DNA of 64,000 bases, taken from the NCBI GenBank assembly GCA_947169115.1, contig CAMVOK010000009.1:1-64000 (forward strand). The letters are read 5' to 3'. Both the position numbers and the translations under genes were made by a program. How positions within the stretch are numbered: position 1 is the first letter of the stretch; each line of letters starts with the position of its first letter. The notes under the pieces are model-generated. The model saw only the letters and a program-made list of their open reading frames with translations, made no database searches and was not told where the DNA came from. The DNA is from an uncultured Prevotellaceae bacterium (GTDB taxonomy: Bacteria > Bacteroidota > Bacteroidia > Bacteroidales > Bacteroidaceae). This document shows, one piece after another, positions 18,173-27,118 of this stretch.

Positions 18173-18270
18173 AAAAATTACGAATTAGGAGTTACGAATT
18201 AGGAAATACGAGTTGCGAATTACGAATTAGGAGTTGCGAGTTACGAATTAGGAGTTACGAATTACGAATT
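18173..18270. repeat. Period-7 tandem repeat (ACGAATT/AGGAGTT)
   Basis: About fourteen seven-base units of ACGAATT, AGGAGTT and CGAGTTG form one tract. It abuts the radical SAM promoter on one side and supplies the last codons and the stop of the phosphatase gene on the other. Confidence 0.85.
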
Positions 18271-18747
18271 TGGTGGTGTACATGACTCATTAATCCATTG
18301 AAAAAGGCCTTGACAGGCATCCTCCAGAATGTCGATGACATTTTCGAAACCCTGTGAACCACCATAATAGGGGTCGGGCACGTGGTCAACCACCTTCTCT
18401 ATGCAGAAGTCCGTCATACGGTGTATCTTTTGGTCGGTCTCTAAATCGGGTGATAGGCGTTTGAGACGATCGATGTTCGAATCATCCATGCCGATGATGA
18501 GGTCGAAGTGTCGGAAATCGCGCTCTCGTATGGGTCGGGAAAGATGGGTGATGCGATAACCCCGTCGGCTGGCGTGAGCCTTCATGCGTGGGTCGGCTCC
18601 CTCTCCTTCGTGGTAGCTAATAAGTCCTGCCGAATCAATCTCGAAGTCCTGATTCCTTCCCATTTCATCGACAATTTTCTTCATGATGGTCTCTGCCATC
18701 GGACTACGGCAAATGTTGCCTAAACAAATGAATAAGATACGTTTCAT
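18262..18747 (-). CDS. Low-molecular-weight protein tyrosine phosphatase
   Basis: The start is at 18747; the frame extends upstream to 18783 but that part contains the promoter. The 161-residue protein opens with the P-loop CLGNICRS (Cys8-X5-Arg14), and DPYYGG near residue 122 supplies the general acid Asp. This is the LMW-PTP/arsenate reductase-like family; the DPYYGG motif favours tyrosine phosphatase. Its usual role is regulation of polysaccharide tyrosine kinases, none of which is in the window. The last residues and stop are encoded within the heptad repeat, so the C-terminus may vary between strains. Confidence 0.9.
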   Translation of the reverse strand: MKRILFICLGNICRSPMAETIMKKIVDEMGRNQDFEIDSAGLISYHEGEGADPRMKAHASRRGYRITHLSRPIRERDFRHFDLIIGMDDSNIDRLKRLSPDLETDQKIHRMTDFCIEKVVDHVPDPYYGGSQGFENVIDILEDACQGLFQWINESCTPPNS

Positions 18748-18752
18748 GGGTG

Positions 18753-18760
18753 CAAAGGTA
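18753..18760 (-). promoter_or_regulatory. Promoter -7 element, near-leaderless start
   Basis: Minus strand reads TACCTTTG only five bases before the ATG at 18747. Transcription starting about seven bases downstream would leave essentially no leader. It also decides the start codon against the longer frame. Confidence 0.6.
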
Positions 18761-18850
18761 ATGCTAATCGGACAAACGGCCAAAAATTGTTTTGATATTT
18801 TCTGGACTGAAAGTTAATGCTTTGGCCTTGTCGGGAGGTTTTCTAAATCC

Positions 18851-18881
18851 TTGCGTATATCAGATAAAAGTAGTACCTTTG
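18851..18881 (+). promoter_or_regulatory. Promoter for guanine deaminase
   Basis: TTG at 18851-18853 and TACCTTTG at 18874-18881, 20 bases apart. Confidence 0.65.
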
Positions 18882-18924
18882 CAGACATTTGGTATGTGTA
18901 CGCGTGTAAAAAACAAAGAAGACG

Positions 18925-20202
18925 ATGACGATAATCTATAAAGCTCATATCCTCTATACGAAGGAACAAAATCATTTCGAGGTACTGGAAAACGGATACA
19001 TCGCCGTGAAAAACGGTATTGTCGTTGGTGTGTCAACGGACTTGTCTGCGTTCAAGAGCCAATGTCCGAATGCTGAGGTTGTTGATTTTGCCGACTGTCT
19101 GCTCATTCCTGCCATGAACGACCTGCATGTCCATGCCCCCCAGTATCGCAATCAGGGTATCGCCATGGATCTGGAACTGTTGCCGTGGCTCCAAAACTAT
19201 ACCTTCCCAGAGGAAATGAAATATGCCGATCTGGACTATGCCGAACGGATGTATCGTCGTTTTGTGCGCGACCTATGGCGTTTGGGTAGCATGCGCTCCT
19301 GTGTGTTTGCTACCATCCATACGGCCAGTACCCGTTTGCTCATGCACCTCTTCCAGGAGGCAGGCATGGGGGCTCTGGTGGGCAAGGTGGCTATGAACCG
19401 CAACTGCCCCGAGGGACTCTGTGAGTCGGTGGAAGAGATGGTGGAGGGCTACGAGATGCTGATAAATGAGGAATTAGGAATGAAGAATCTCGTCCGCCCG
19501 ATTATCACCCCTCGCTTCGTTCCGTCGTGTACGCCGGAAATGCTCCGTGCCTGTGGCGAACTGGCAGCCAAATATCATTTGCCCGTGCAGTCGCACCTCT
19601 CTGAGAACAAGGACGAGATAGCATGGGTGGCTGAGTTGGAGCCGGAAAGTACCTGCTATGGTGATGCCTACGACCGCTATGGTCTGTTCGGAAAGACACC
19701 TACCATAATGGCTCATTGCGTATGGACGGAAGGCGAAGAACTGGAACTGATGAAGCGTCGTGGGGTTGTGGTGGCTCATTGTCCGACTTCGAATTTCAAT
19801 GTGGCTTCAGGCATGGCACCTATCCGCAAGTTCCTCGACGAGGGACTACGTGTGGGACTTGGCAGCGACATCAGTGGAGGTCATGACCTTAGCATATTCA
19901 AAATGATGGTCTATGCCATACAGGTGAGCAAGATGCACTATCAGCAGAATCACGAAATACCGTTCCTTACGCTGTCCGAGGCATTCTGGCTTGCAACGAA
20001 GTCGGCAGGCAGTTTCTTCGGCCGTGTAGGCAGTTTTGAACCAGGTTATGAGTTTGATGCACTTGTCATTGACGACAGCGACCTGAATCACGACAATTAT
20101 TCGTTGCTCCATCGTCTGGAACGATACATCTATCTGGGCGACGACCGCCAGATTGTACACCGCTTCTGCCGTGGGCAGGAAATCAAGGAACCGCACGTGT
20201 GA
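18925..20202 (+). CDS. guaD: Guanine deaminase
   Basis: The 425-residue amidohydrolase has the zinc-binding start MNDLHVHAPQYRNQG. RFVPSCTPEML, SHLSENKDEI, MAHCVW, HCPTSNFNVASG and GLGSDISGG follow in the order and wording of guanine deaminases. It converts guanine to xanthine and ammonia in purine salvage or catabolism. Length and motifs are complete. It stands alone between its promoter at 18851-18881 and the sensor-like gene at 20311. Confidence 0.92.
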   Translation: MTIIYKAHILYTKEQNHFEVLENGYIAVKNGIVVGVSTDLSAFKSQCPNAEVVDFADCLLIPAMNDLHVHAPQYRNQGIAMDLELLPWLQNYTFPEEMKYADLDYAERMYRRFVRDLWRLGSMRSCVFATIHTASTRLLMHLFQEAGMGALVGKVAMNRNCPEGLCESVEEMVEGYEMLINEELGMKNLVRPIITPRFVPSCTPEMLRACGELAAKYHLPVQSHLSENKDEIAWVAELEPESTCYGDAYDRYGLFGKTPTIMAHCVWTEGEELELMKRRGVVVAHCPTSNFNVASGMAPIRKFLDEGLRVGLGSDISGGHDLSIFKMMVYAIQVSKMHYQQNHEIPFLTLSEAFWLATKSAGSFFGRVGSFEPGYEFDALVIDDSDLNHDNYSLLHRLERYIYLGDDRQIVHRFCRGQEIKEPHV

Positions 20203-20247
20203 CGGCCTGCTTTTAGTGGGCTGTTGCTACTTGTTTTTGTGGATATA

Positions 20248-20279
20248 TTTGGGGAAAAGGAAACAAATGTGTACTTTTG
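20248..20279 (+). promoter_or_regulatory. Promoter for the sensor-like gene
   Basis: TTTG at 20248-20251 and TACTTTTG at 20272-20279, 20 bases apart. Confidence 0.65.
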
Positions 20280-20310
20280 CATGTCAAAATAACAGAATAT
20301 AGCGTTTGAC

Positions 20311-21807
20311 ATGATGAGAAAGTTATTTATTATGTTTGTATGTCTGCTGGCTTGCGCCCTGAGTGTAGGAGCAGAACAGACGAGCGAATTGCAACAAAAG
20401 GCTGAGGCAGACTTGGCCAAGGGTAGTGTGGCCAGTGCACGCTACAACTTCATCCGTGCTTACGAGGATTATATTCGTAAGGGACAGTTGGAACAGGGGG
20501 TACAGTGCGGTGTGAAGGCAACAGCCCTCTATTACAAGGAAAACGATTATAAGGAGGCTTTTGAACTGCTGCGGAGCATCGACCAAAATATTAATGCCAC
20601 CAAGAAGGGCGACACTGGAGCTGTCTTGCACTATCTGACGACAAAGGAACGTTTGCAGATGTACATGAAACTGCGAAAGACGGAGAGTGCCAAAGAACAA
20701 CTGAAGACGATGGAACGTCAGGTGACGACGGCGGGCGATGAAAGTCTGCGGAACGACTTCCTATATACAAAAGCGGTTTACTATTACACCCTCGGAAAAA
20801 CGGCCGATGGCAATGCTGCCTTTAAGGAGATGGCCGTCCGTTTGACGGCAGAAAAGGAATACGACAAGGTGGATGAGGTGTATCAGAAACTGATTGCCAA
20901 CAGCCGGAAGTCGGGAAATTCCAACATGGTGGCACAGACGTATGGCAGTTACATGGCTTGGAAGGATTCCGTAGCCGAACTGAAAAGGATAGATGAGACG
21001 AATGCCCTGAAACAGCAGATTGCAGCAGGAGAGGAGGCTATCGCCGAACGTGATAGTTCGCTTTCTGCACGCAAAGCCGTTATCGTAGGACTCAGTCTTT
21101 TGGCCGTGGTGCTGGCAGCGGCATTGGCTTTCGTGGCTGTTGTCTTGTTCCGATTTATATTCCTTACCCGCAAACAGGAAAAGACTATACGTCTGGCCAA
21201 CGAGAACATTGCCCTCAAGGCCAAGTTTATCGGGAATATTTCGGCCCAGCTTCAGCCGACTCTGGAGAAACTGGATAGCCGGCAACCCGAGGTTGGGGCG
21301 TTGCTGGACTTCTCCAACCACATCCAGACACTATCGACACTGGAGAATGCTGTGGATTCACCTTTGGAAATGGAGGATACTCAGATGCTGCCTTACTGCG
21401 AGGACTTGGCCAATCAGGTTCGCGACAGGTTGAAGAGTGGTGTCAGTCTGAAGGTGGATGCGCCCAAGATAAGTGCCCCTATCCATAAACCGTATGTCTC
21501 CCATATCTTGCTTCACCTGTTGGAAAATGCAGCGGAGTTCACGCCTGAAGAGGGGAACATCTGGCTCGACTTCAAGAAACGTGGTCCTCATACGTTCCAG
21601 TTCTTGGTTTCTAATACGGGAATAGCTGTTCCTGAAGAGCAGCGTGAGAATGTGTTCAAACCATTCCTGGAGATTCGAGACCTCTCAAAGGGTGACGGAC
21701 TCGGTCTGCCGATATGCCGACAGATGGCTCTGAACATGAAGGGTGACCTCACTATCGACCCCACCTTTACCAAAGGTACGCGTTTCGTGCTGGAACTCCG
21801 AGCCTAA
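20311..21807 (+). CDS. TPR-membrane histidine-kinase-like protein without H-box His
   Basis: The 498-residue protein has a signal peptide (1-21) and a helical TPR-like periplasmic region (about 22-240). One membrane helix (about 252-277), a dimerisation helix and a HATPase_c domain (about 360-498) follow. ATPase boxes are visible: HLLENAAEFTP (N box), VSNTGIAVPEEQRENVF (G1, where the usual Asp is Asn) and GDGLGLPIC (G2). In the dimerisation helix near residues 303-315 the canonical SHELRTPL is replaced by SAQLQPTL, so the phosphorylatable His is missing. It may be a pseudokinase, or another residue may serve. No response regulator is adjacent. Confidence 0.75.
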   Translation: MMRKLFIMFVCLLACALSVGAEQTSELQQKAEADLAKGSVASARYNFIRAYEDYIRKGQLEQGVQCGVKATALYYKENDYKEAFELLRSIDQNINATKKGDTGAVLHYLTTKERLQMYMKLRKTESAKEQLKTMERQVTTAGDESLRNDFLYTKAVYYYTLGKTADGNAAFKEMAVRLTAEKEYDKVDEVYQKLIANSRKSGNSNMVAQTYGSYMAWKDSVAELKRIDETNALKQQIAAGEEAIAERDSSLSARKAVIVGLSLLAVVLAAALAFVAVVLFRFIFLTRKQEKTIRLANENIALKAKFIGNISAQLQPTLEKLDSRQPEVGALLDFSNHIQTLSTLENAVDSPLEMEDTQMLPYCEDLANQVRDRLKSGVSLKVDAPKISAPIHKPYVSHILLHLLENAAEFTPEEGNIWLDFKKRGPHTFQFLVSNTGIAVPEEQRENVFKPFLEIRDLSKGDGLGLPICRQMALNMKGDLTIDPTFTKGTRFVLELRA

Positions 21808-21811
21808 ATCA

Positions 21812-22435
21812 TCAGATACTAACATTATTGATTGCATTTTGCAGCTCGTTCAAGAAACGGGCTGCTTGTGCCCCGTCCATCTGTGTATGGTGGAACTGGA
21901 AGGAAATGGGGAGCGTTGTCTTGAACAGGTGACGCTTGTAACGAGCCCATACGAGGAATGGATTGTTGAACACACCCGTGTATTGATTGACAATGCAGTC
22001 CACTTCGGTGCCCACTACTGCTGACGTCCCAACGACCATGGCACCGTCGTCGGTAATATTCTGACATGTTGTCTTGGCAGATTGAGTGAGGGTATCATAG
22101 TCGCGACGGAATTGTTCCCATTCTTCGGAATAGGGAATGTCGCATGAGCTGATGCCCCCCTTAACATTATCTACAATCACATTGATGCCTAAACGGTCAT
22201 ATCGGTATAACCGCCCTTGTTCGGGTAGCATATAGAATTCGTCTATCCTGCTGGCAGCCTGTCCGATACACCAGCAAAGAAGCATATTAAACTTGAACCC
22301 TCTTTTTTTACTAAATTTATAGAGTCGTGTTACGTTGAAGGTTTTGACGATGGTAACCATGGGCTGTGGCGATTTCGTCCACATCTCAAAAGCATACGCC
22401 CTGCTGGTTTCCTTGGGATTGATTTCTTGTTTCAT
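21812..22435 (-). CDS. CAT-like O-acetyltransferase
   Basis: The 207-residue protein belongs to the chloramphenicol acetyltransferase fold. The active-site motif near the C-terminus is FHHTQMDGAQAARFL, matching HHxxxDG with the catalytic His. The N-terminus (RAYAFEMWTKSPQPMVTI) and FNMLLCWCIGQAA also match the family. The sequence around HHxxxDG differs from classical resistance enzymes, so chloramphenicol resistance should not be assumed. It ends four bases from the sensor gene's stop and lies three bases downstream of nhaC on the same strand. Confidence 0.8.
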   Translation of the reverse strand: MKQEINPKETSRAYAFEMWTKSPQPMVTIVKTFNVTRLYKFSKKRGFKFNMLLCWCIGQAASRIDEFYMLPEQGRLYRYDRLGINVIVDNVKGGISSCDIPYSEEWEQFRRDYDTLTQSAKTTCQNITDDGAMVVGTSAVVGTEVDCIVNQYTGVFNNPFLVWARYKRHLFKTTLPISFQFHHTQMDGAQAARFLNELQNAINNVSI

Positions 22436-22438
22436 GTC

Positions 22439-23929
22439 TTATTCTGTTTTGTACTCCTCTCGCTCATCTGCATGTCTGTTGTCTTCTGGGAGCGTTTGTC
22501 TTATTTTCCAACCAATAGCGGCAACGAGAATACTCATTAGGGGACTGAGGAGGTTGAAGAAACAATAAGGCAGATAGGTAAATGTGGGGACGCCGAGAAC
22601 GGTGGATTGTGTCATGCCGCAGGTGTTCCAGGGGATAAGCACACTGGTGACGGTGGCCGCATCCTCGGTCGTTCGGCTCAGCAGACGCGATTCGTAGCCC
22701 TCCCTGCCGTACACATCCTTGTAGATGTCGGCTGTCAGAACAATGGAGATGAACTGGTCGCCCGTAGTGATATTGAGGAAGATGCCTGTACCAACGGTGG
22801 AAGACACAAGACTTACCCTGTTGCGCACGAAACGAAGTATCACGCCCGTGATGCTGTCAATCATGCGACTGGCCACCATGGCTGCTCCGAAACACATGGC
22901 GCAGAGTATGAGCCAGACGGTGTTGAGCATACCCGCCATACCACGGGTGGAGATGAGTTCGTTGAGCGAGGCACTGCCCGTATCAATGGCCGTGGAACCG
23001 TAGTAGGTGATGGCAAGTCCGCGTATCAGGGTTGTGGTGGAGGATATGTCGTCTCCAGTTATTTCGCAAAGGATGTGGGGCTGAAGAATGAGAGCCACAA
23101 TGCCAGCCATGAGCGACGATAGGAACAACACAATGAGTGACGGCACTCGGCGGGCTATCAATATGCTAGTCAGCAGGGGAACCAACAAGGTCCAAAGCGA
23201 GATGTTAAAAGTGCGGGACAAGCCTTCCGTGTATTCACCCACTTGCAATTCCGCACCCTTGCCATTTCCCCATCCTGCAAAAAGAAAGATGAGGATGGTG
23301 ATGAAAAATGTAGGTACGGTGGTGTACATCATGTAGCGGATGTGGGCAAAGAGGTCGGTACCCGTCGCCGAGGAGGCAAGGATGGTGGTGTCGCTCAGGG
23401 GCGACATCTTATCCCCGAAATAGGCACCCGAGATGATGGCCCCTGCCGTCCAAGCCTCGGACACCCCCAGCGCATGACCGATGCCCAGAAGGGCTACACC
23501 GATGGTGGCGATGGTGGTCCATGAACTGCCTGAAAGCAAGGAAACGATAGCGCAGATGATGCACGAAGAGACAAGGAAGAAGTGAGGCGACATGATTTGC
23601 ACGCCATAGTAAATCAGGGTGGGCACGATGCCACTGATAATCCATGAACCCGCCAACATGCCCACGCAAAGGAGGATGAGCAGTGTGATGCTGACCTCGC
23701 CAAGCGTAGCCTTTATCTGTTTCTCGAAGGTGTTCCAGGGCACTCGATACACGGCCATGGAAAGGCAGACACATACTGCCATGCCCATGAGTAGGGCAAT
23801 CTGACTGCCACCACTTAGCGCATCGCTTCCGAAGAGTGAGATGGTCAGGGAGAGAAATCCTATCAATACCACAACGGGGACGATGGCAACCAGTGGGTGG
23901 GGAATCTTTGTCATTTGCAATTTAGCCAT
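22439..23929 (-). CDS. nhaC: Na+/H+ antiporter, NhaC family
   Basis: The 496-residue membrane protein has about 12 hydrophobic segments. ISGAYFGDKMSPLSDTTILASSATGTDL is the NhaC signature with the conserved Asp and Ser residues, and GSSWTTIATIGVALLG precedes it. The family exchanges Na+ for H+, sometimes with organic acids such as malate. A -7 element lies just upstream, and the CAT-like gene follows three bases after the stop, suggesting one transcript. Confidence 0.88.
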   Translation of the reverse strand: MAKLQMTKIPHPLVAIVPVVVLIGFLSLTISLFGSDALSGGSQIALLMGMAVCVCLSMAVYRVPWNTFEKQIKATLGEVSITLLILLCVGMLAGSWIISGIVPTLIYYGVQIMSPHFFLVSSCIICAIVSLLSGSSWTTIATIGVALLGIGHALGVSEAWTAGAIISGAYFGDKMSPLSDTTILASSATGTDLFAHIRYMMYTTVPTFFITILIFLFAGWGNGKGAELQVGEYTEGLSRTFNISLWTLLVPLLTSILIARRVPSLIVLFLSSLMAGIVALILQPHILCEITGDDISSTTTLIRGLAITYYGSTAIDTGSASLNELISTRGMAGMLNTVWLILCAMCFGAAMVASRMIDSITGVILRFVRNRVSLVSSTVGTGIFLNITTGDQFISIVLTADIYKDVYGREGYESRLLSRTTEDAATVTSVLIPWNTCGMTQSTVLGVPTFTYLPYCFFNLLSPLMSILVAAIGWKIRQTLPEDNRHADEREEYKTE

Positions 23930-23939
23930 TTATCGTTTG

Positions 23940-23947
23940 CAAAGATA
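23940..23947 (-). promoter_or_regulatory. Promoter -7 element for nhaC
   Basis: Minus strand reads TATCTTTG, ten bases before the ATG at 23929. Confidence 0.6.
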
Positions 23948-23963
23948 CAATACATTTCTTAAT

Positions 23964-24020
23964 TATTTTATAACATTTTTACTTTTCATTTTTCACTTTT
24001 CACTTTTTATTGTAATTTTG
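23964..24020 (+). promoter_or_regulatory. Repeat tract plus -7 element for the binding-protein gene
   Basis: TTTTCAC-type seven- to eight-base units at about 23980-24008 run straight into TAATTTTG at 24013-24020, a -7 element 27 bases before the ATG at 24048. The repeat occupies the position of the -33 region. Confidence 0.5.
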
Positions 24021-24047
24021 CCATGCCATGAGTATAATTGTAGAAAA

Positions 24048-25220
24048 ATGCATAAATCACTTTGTTTTGTTTCGGCGTGGGCACTTTCAATAATGCTTCT
24101 CTTTTGTGCCTGTGCACAACGTGGAAGTAGTGTTGGTAATGCGACAGATGGCGCAGAACTGGAGGATTCCGCTCTGCTTATCGCGCCCCAGTATGCCCGA
24201 GGTTTTACAGTTAAGTATATGCAAGACGGCGTGCGTCTGGTGGAGGTCTGCGACCCGCAAGCCGAGGAGGAAGAAAGGATGCCTATTGGCTATGCCTTTG
24301 CCCTGGTACCGAGAGGTAGTCAGACGCAAGTGCCTGATGGTTATGAGCGTGTGGAAGTGCCCATTCGTAGTACCATCACGATGACCTCACTTCAGTTGTC
24401 GAACTTCACAGCCCTCAATGCACACGATTTTATAAAGGGCATTACGGGAACGAAGAATCTCTACAATGCCGACATTCTTCAACGTGTCAAGGACGGACGC
24501 ATCCAGAAGATTGGCATGGAGGGAAACTTCGACGTGGAACTTATCCTTGCTGCTAACCCCGATGTTATTTTCATCTCGCCTTTCAAGCGTGGAGGTTACG
24601 ACACCATCAAGGAAACGGGCATCACACTCATTCCACACCTTGGCTACAAAGAACCTACACCCTTGGGACAAGCCGAATGGATAAAGTTCGTCGGGATGTT
24701 CATCGGGCGCGAGGCAGAGGCGAATGCCGTTTTCGATGGCATAGAGAGCAGATACAACGACTTGAAGACGCGTGTTGATTCTCTCACCTCTCACCTTCCC
24801 ACCGTCTTCAGCGGAGAGATGCACGGTGGCAACTGGTATGCTGTGGGGGGCAAGAACCATTTGGCACAGATGTTCCGCGATGCTGGTGCCGACTATATCA
24901 TTCATGATGACAATACAGGTGGCGTGAACCTCGAATACGAACAACTTTATGCTACGGCGGCCAATGCCGATTACTGGCGCATCCTGAACAGTTTCCCAGG
25001 CGAGTTCTCCTACGATGCCTTGCTAGCCAGCGAACCGCGCAACGCCCACTTCCGCGCTTTCAAGGAGAAACATGTCATCTATTGTAACATGAAGCAGACA
25101 CCCTACTACGAATCGGCTCCTGTAGAACCCGACCAGGTGCTGGCCGATCTCGTCGCCATCTTCCACCCCGAACTCCTGCCCAACCACGAAGGTAAGTACT
25201 ATAAATTATTAAAGGAATAA
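24048..25220 (+). CDS. Metallophore/cobalamin ABC substrate-binding lipoprotein
   Basis: The start at 24048 begins a lipoprotein signal ending LLFCAC; an earlier in-frame ATG at 23841 lies inside nhaC sequence. The mature 370 residues have the bilobed FecB/BtuF fold. GMEGNFDVELILAANPDVIFISPF is the hinge region, and GNWYAVGGKNHLAQMFRDAGADY and PVEPDQVLADLVAIFHPEL lie in the C-lobe. It is paralogous to the BtuF-like protein at 58664, sharing the DAGADY and DxxLADLV blocks. It is followed 93 bases later by a permease, but no ATPase gene follows. The ligand could be a siderophore, heme or a corrinoid. Confidence 0.8.
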   Translation: MHKSLCFVSAWALSIMLLFCACAQRGSSVGNATDGAELEDSALLIAPQYARGFTVKYMQDGVRLVEVCDPQAEEEERMPIGYAFALVPRGSQTQVPDGYERVEVPIRSTITMTSLQLSNFTALNAHDFIKGITGTKNLYNADILQRVKDGRIQKIGMEGNFDVELILAANPDVIFISPFKRGGYDTIKETGITLIPHLGYKEPTPLGQAEWIKFVGMFIGREAEANAVFDGIESRYNDLKTRVDSLTSHLPTVFSGEMHGGNWYAVGGKNHLAQMFRDAGADYIIHDDNTGGVNLEYEQLYATAANADYWRILNSFPGEFSYDALLASEPRNAHFRAFKEKHVIYCNMKQTPYYESAPVEPDQVLADLVAIFHPELLPNHEGKYYKLLKE

Positions 25221-25223
25221 AAA

Positions 25224-25296
25224 AACACAGATTACACAGATTACTCAGATTATTATTAGGTAAGATGTTATAAATAAAATCTGTGAAATCTGTGTT
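25224..25296. repeat. CACAGATTA repeat forming a 19-bp-stem hairpin
   Basis: AACACAGATTACACAGATT at 25224-25242 is the inverse of AATCTGTGAAATCTGTGTT at 25278-25296 with one mismatch, around a 35-base loop. Each arm is itself a 9-bp direct repeat. It lies between the binding-protein and permease genes and may attenuate or stabilise the transcript. Confidence 0.75.
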
Positions 25297-25313
25297 AAAA
25301 TATAATATAAGCC

Positions 25314-26336
25314 ATGTCCCGTAACATATTTCTATTCTTCGTCCTCGCGGCCTCCATCGCCCTGTTCTTCGTCCTTAATCTATTGTTGGGGACGGTACAC
25401 ATACCCATGATGGAAATCCTGCGCATACTTTCAGGTGGAGGTAATAACGAGATATGGTACAACATCGTGTGGAGCAGTCGTGTACCGCAAGCCCTTACTG
25501 CCACGATGGCTGGTGCAGGCTTGGCTGTCAGCGGTCTTCAGATGCAGACCGTCTTCCGCAATCCCTTGGCTGGTCCTTCGGTATTGGGTATCTCCAACGG
25601 AGCTTCGCTGGGTGTGGCTTTCGTGGTTCTCCTATCGGGTTCACTTGGAGGCGTGGCACTGAGCCGTCTTGGCTATCTGGGAGACGTGGCTATGTCTGTC
25701 GGAGCCATCGTCGGTGCATTGGCTATCATGCTTCTTATTCTCTATGTGGCGCAGAAGGTGAAGGGCGATGTAACGCTGCTCATCATCGGTGTGATGATAG
25801 GTTATCTGGTGAATGCCGTCATCGGCGTCCTGAAGTTCTTCTCGCCTGAGGAAGACGTGAAGGCATACGTCGTGTGGGGACTGGGTTCGTTTGCCCGCGT
25901 CTCGGGCGATCAGATGCTGCTCTTCGTCGTCTTAATGCTCATCCTGCTGCCTTTGTCCATGCTCTTGGTAAAGCCCATGAACCTATTGCTCTTGGGTGAT
26001 GACTATGCCCGCAATCTGGGTCTCGATGTCCAGCGTCAGCGCATGCTTGTCATTGGCTCGTCTGGCATTCTTGTGGCCATCGTCACGGCCTATTGCGGCC
26101 CCATCATGTTCATCGGTCTTGCCGTTCCCCATCTCTGTCGGGCCATTTTTCGCACCAGCGACCATCGTCTGCTGATGCCGGGCACTGCACTTGTCGGGGC
26201 CTCGCTTGCCCTCGTCTGCAACCTCATCGCCCGTATGCCCGGCTTCGAGGGAGCCCTGCCCGTCAACTCCGTCACCGCCCTCGTCGGTGCCCCCGTCATC
26301 GCCTACGTCCTCTTCCGCCGTAAAGGGTCGTATTGA
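25314..26336 (+). CDS. FecCD/BtuC-family ABC permease
   Basis: The 340-residue permease has about ten membrane segments. VFRNPLAGPSVLGISNGASLGVA and GPIMFIGLAVPHLCRAI (the EAA-like loop) are the family signatures, and RVPQALTATMAGAGLAVSGLQMQ is the usual N-terminal block. It works as a dimer with an ATPase to import Fe-siderophores, heme or B12. The next gene is an ORF6N protein, so this transporter has no ATPase of its own here. The BtuD at 62505 may serve both systems. Confidence 0.88.
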   Translation: MSRNIFLFFVLAASIALFFVLNLLLGTVHIPMMEILRILSGGGNNEIWYNIVWSSRVPQALTATMAGAGLAVSGLQMQTVFRNPLAGPSVLGISNGASLGVAFVVLLSGSLGGVALSRLGYLGDVAMSVGAIVGALAIMLLILYVAQKVKGDVTLLIIGVMIGYLVNAVIGVLKFFSPEEDVKAYVVWGLGSFARVSGDQMLLFVVLMLILLPLSMLLVKPMNLLLLGDDYARNLGLDVQRQRMLVIGSSGILVAIVTAYCGPIMFIGLAVPHLCRAIFRTSDHRLLMPGTALVGASLALVCNLIARMPGFEGALPVNSVTALVGAPVIAYVLFRRKGSY

Positions 26337-26392
26337 GAACACAAAACTGTAAGACTCCGAGTTTGCTTGCCTGAAACTTTGTTTCGAAGAAA

Positions 26393-26424
26393 TTTGTATT
26401 TGTGCTCACATAATCGTATATTTG
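26393..26424 (+). promoter_or_regulatory. Promoter for the ORF6N gene
   Basis: TTTG at 26393-26396 and TATATTTG at 26417-26424, 20 bases apart. Confidence 0.65.
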
Positions 26425-26452
26425 TCCTCGAATTAACAGATGAGTCAAACTC

Positions 26453-27016
26453 ATGAATGATATTGAGATAATCCAGCGTAAAATATATGAGATTCGCGGT
26501 CAGCGTGTCATGCTCGACTTCGATTTGGCCTCGCTATATGGTATCGAAACAAAAGTATTAAAACGATCGGTACGTCGTAACCTACGTAGGTTTCCCACAG
26601 ACTTCATGTTTGAAATATCGAATGAGGAAGTGCGTAACTTGAGGTGTAATTTTGGCACCTCAAGTTGGGGCGGTAGCCGATATGGTGCATTTGCCTTCAC
26701 AGAATTGGGCGTGGCTATGCTCAGTTCCATCTTGAACACGGACCTCGCTATTGATATAAACATTCGCATCATGCGTGCATTTGTTGCTGTGCGCCAGTCT
26801 CTGCCCGTATTGGCATCGCCAGGGAAACTGCTGGAGATAGAGAGAGGACTGAAGGAACTGCGTCAAGAGGTAGAAGACATATTATCCGACCAGAACGAAA
26901 TCAATGAAGACACACGTGCCCAACTTGATGCACTCAGTACGGCACTGGTAGCTCTACAGAGCGAAAGAAAGAATCCATCACAACCGCGTCGTCCCATCGG
27001 CTTTAATGCTTCATAG
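26453..27016 (+). CDS. ORF6N-domain protein
   Basis: The 187-residue protein begins with an ORF6N domain (about 1-90): IYEIRGQRVMLDFDLASLYGIETKVLKRSVRRNLRRFP, DFMFEIS, and the FAFTELGVAMLSSIL block. A helical coiled-coil region follows (LLEIERGLKELRQEVEDIL, residues 120-150). ORF6N domains occur in phage antirepressors and in many stand-alone chromosomal proteins of Bacteroidetes with unknown DNA-linked roles. No phage genes surround it. It marks the left edge of an AT-richer accessory patch. Confidence 0.85.
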   Translation: MNDIEIIQRKIYEIRGQRVMLDFDLASLYGIETKVLKRSVRRNLRRFPTDFMFEISNEEVRNLRCNFGTSSWGGSRYGAFAFTELGVAMLSSILNTDLAIDINIRIMRAFVAVRQSLPVLASPGKLLEIERGLKELRQEVEDILSDQNEINEDTRAQLDALSTALVALQSERKNPSQPRRPIGFNAS

Positions 27017-27118
27017 GACTGATACGATAATATATTAACCAATCCACTAAAACCCATACGCCAATGAGCAAATAAAACATAAAAAGACATATAGGAAGAA
27101 GCGTCCGCTTTGAATCTT

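Noticed and set aside
21812..22435. Chloramphenicol resistance gene
   Set aside because: The fold and HHxxxDG motif are present, but surrounding residues differ from resistance enzymes and the context is housekeeping, so no resistance is claimed.
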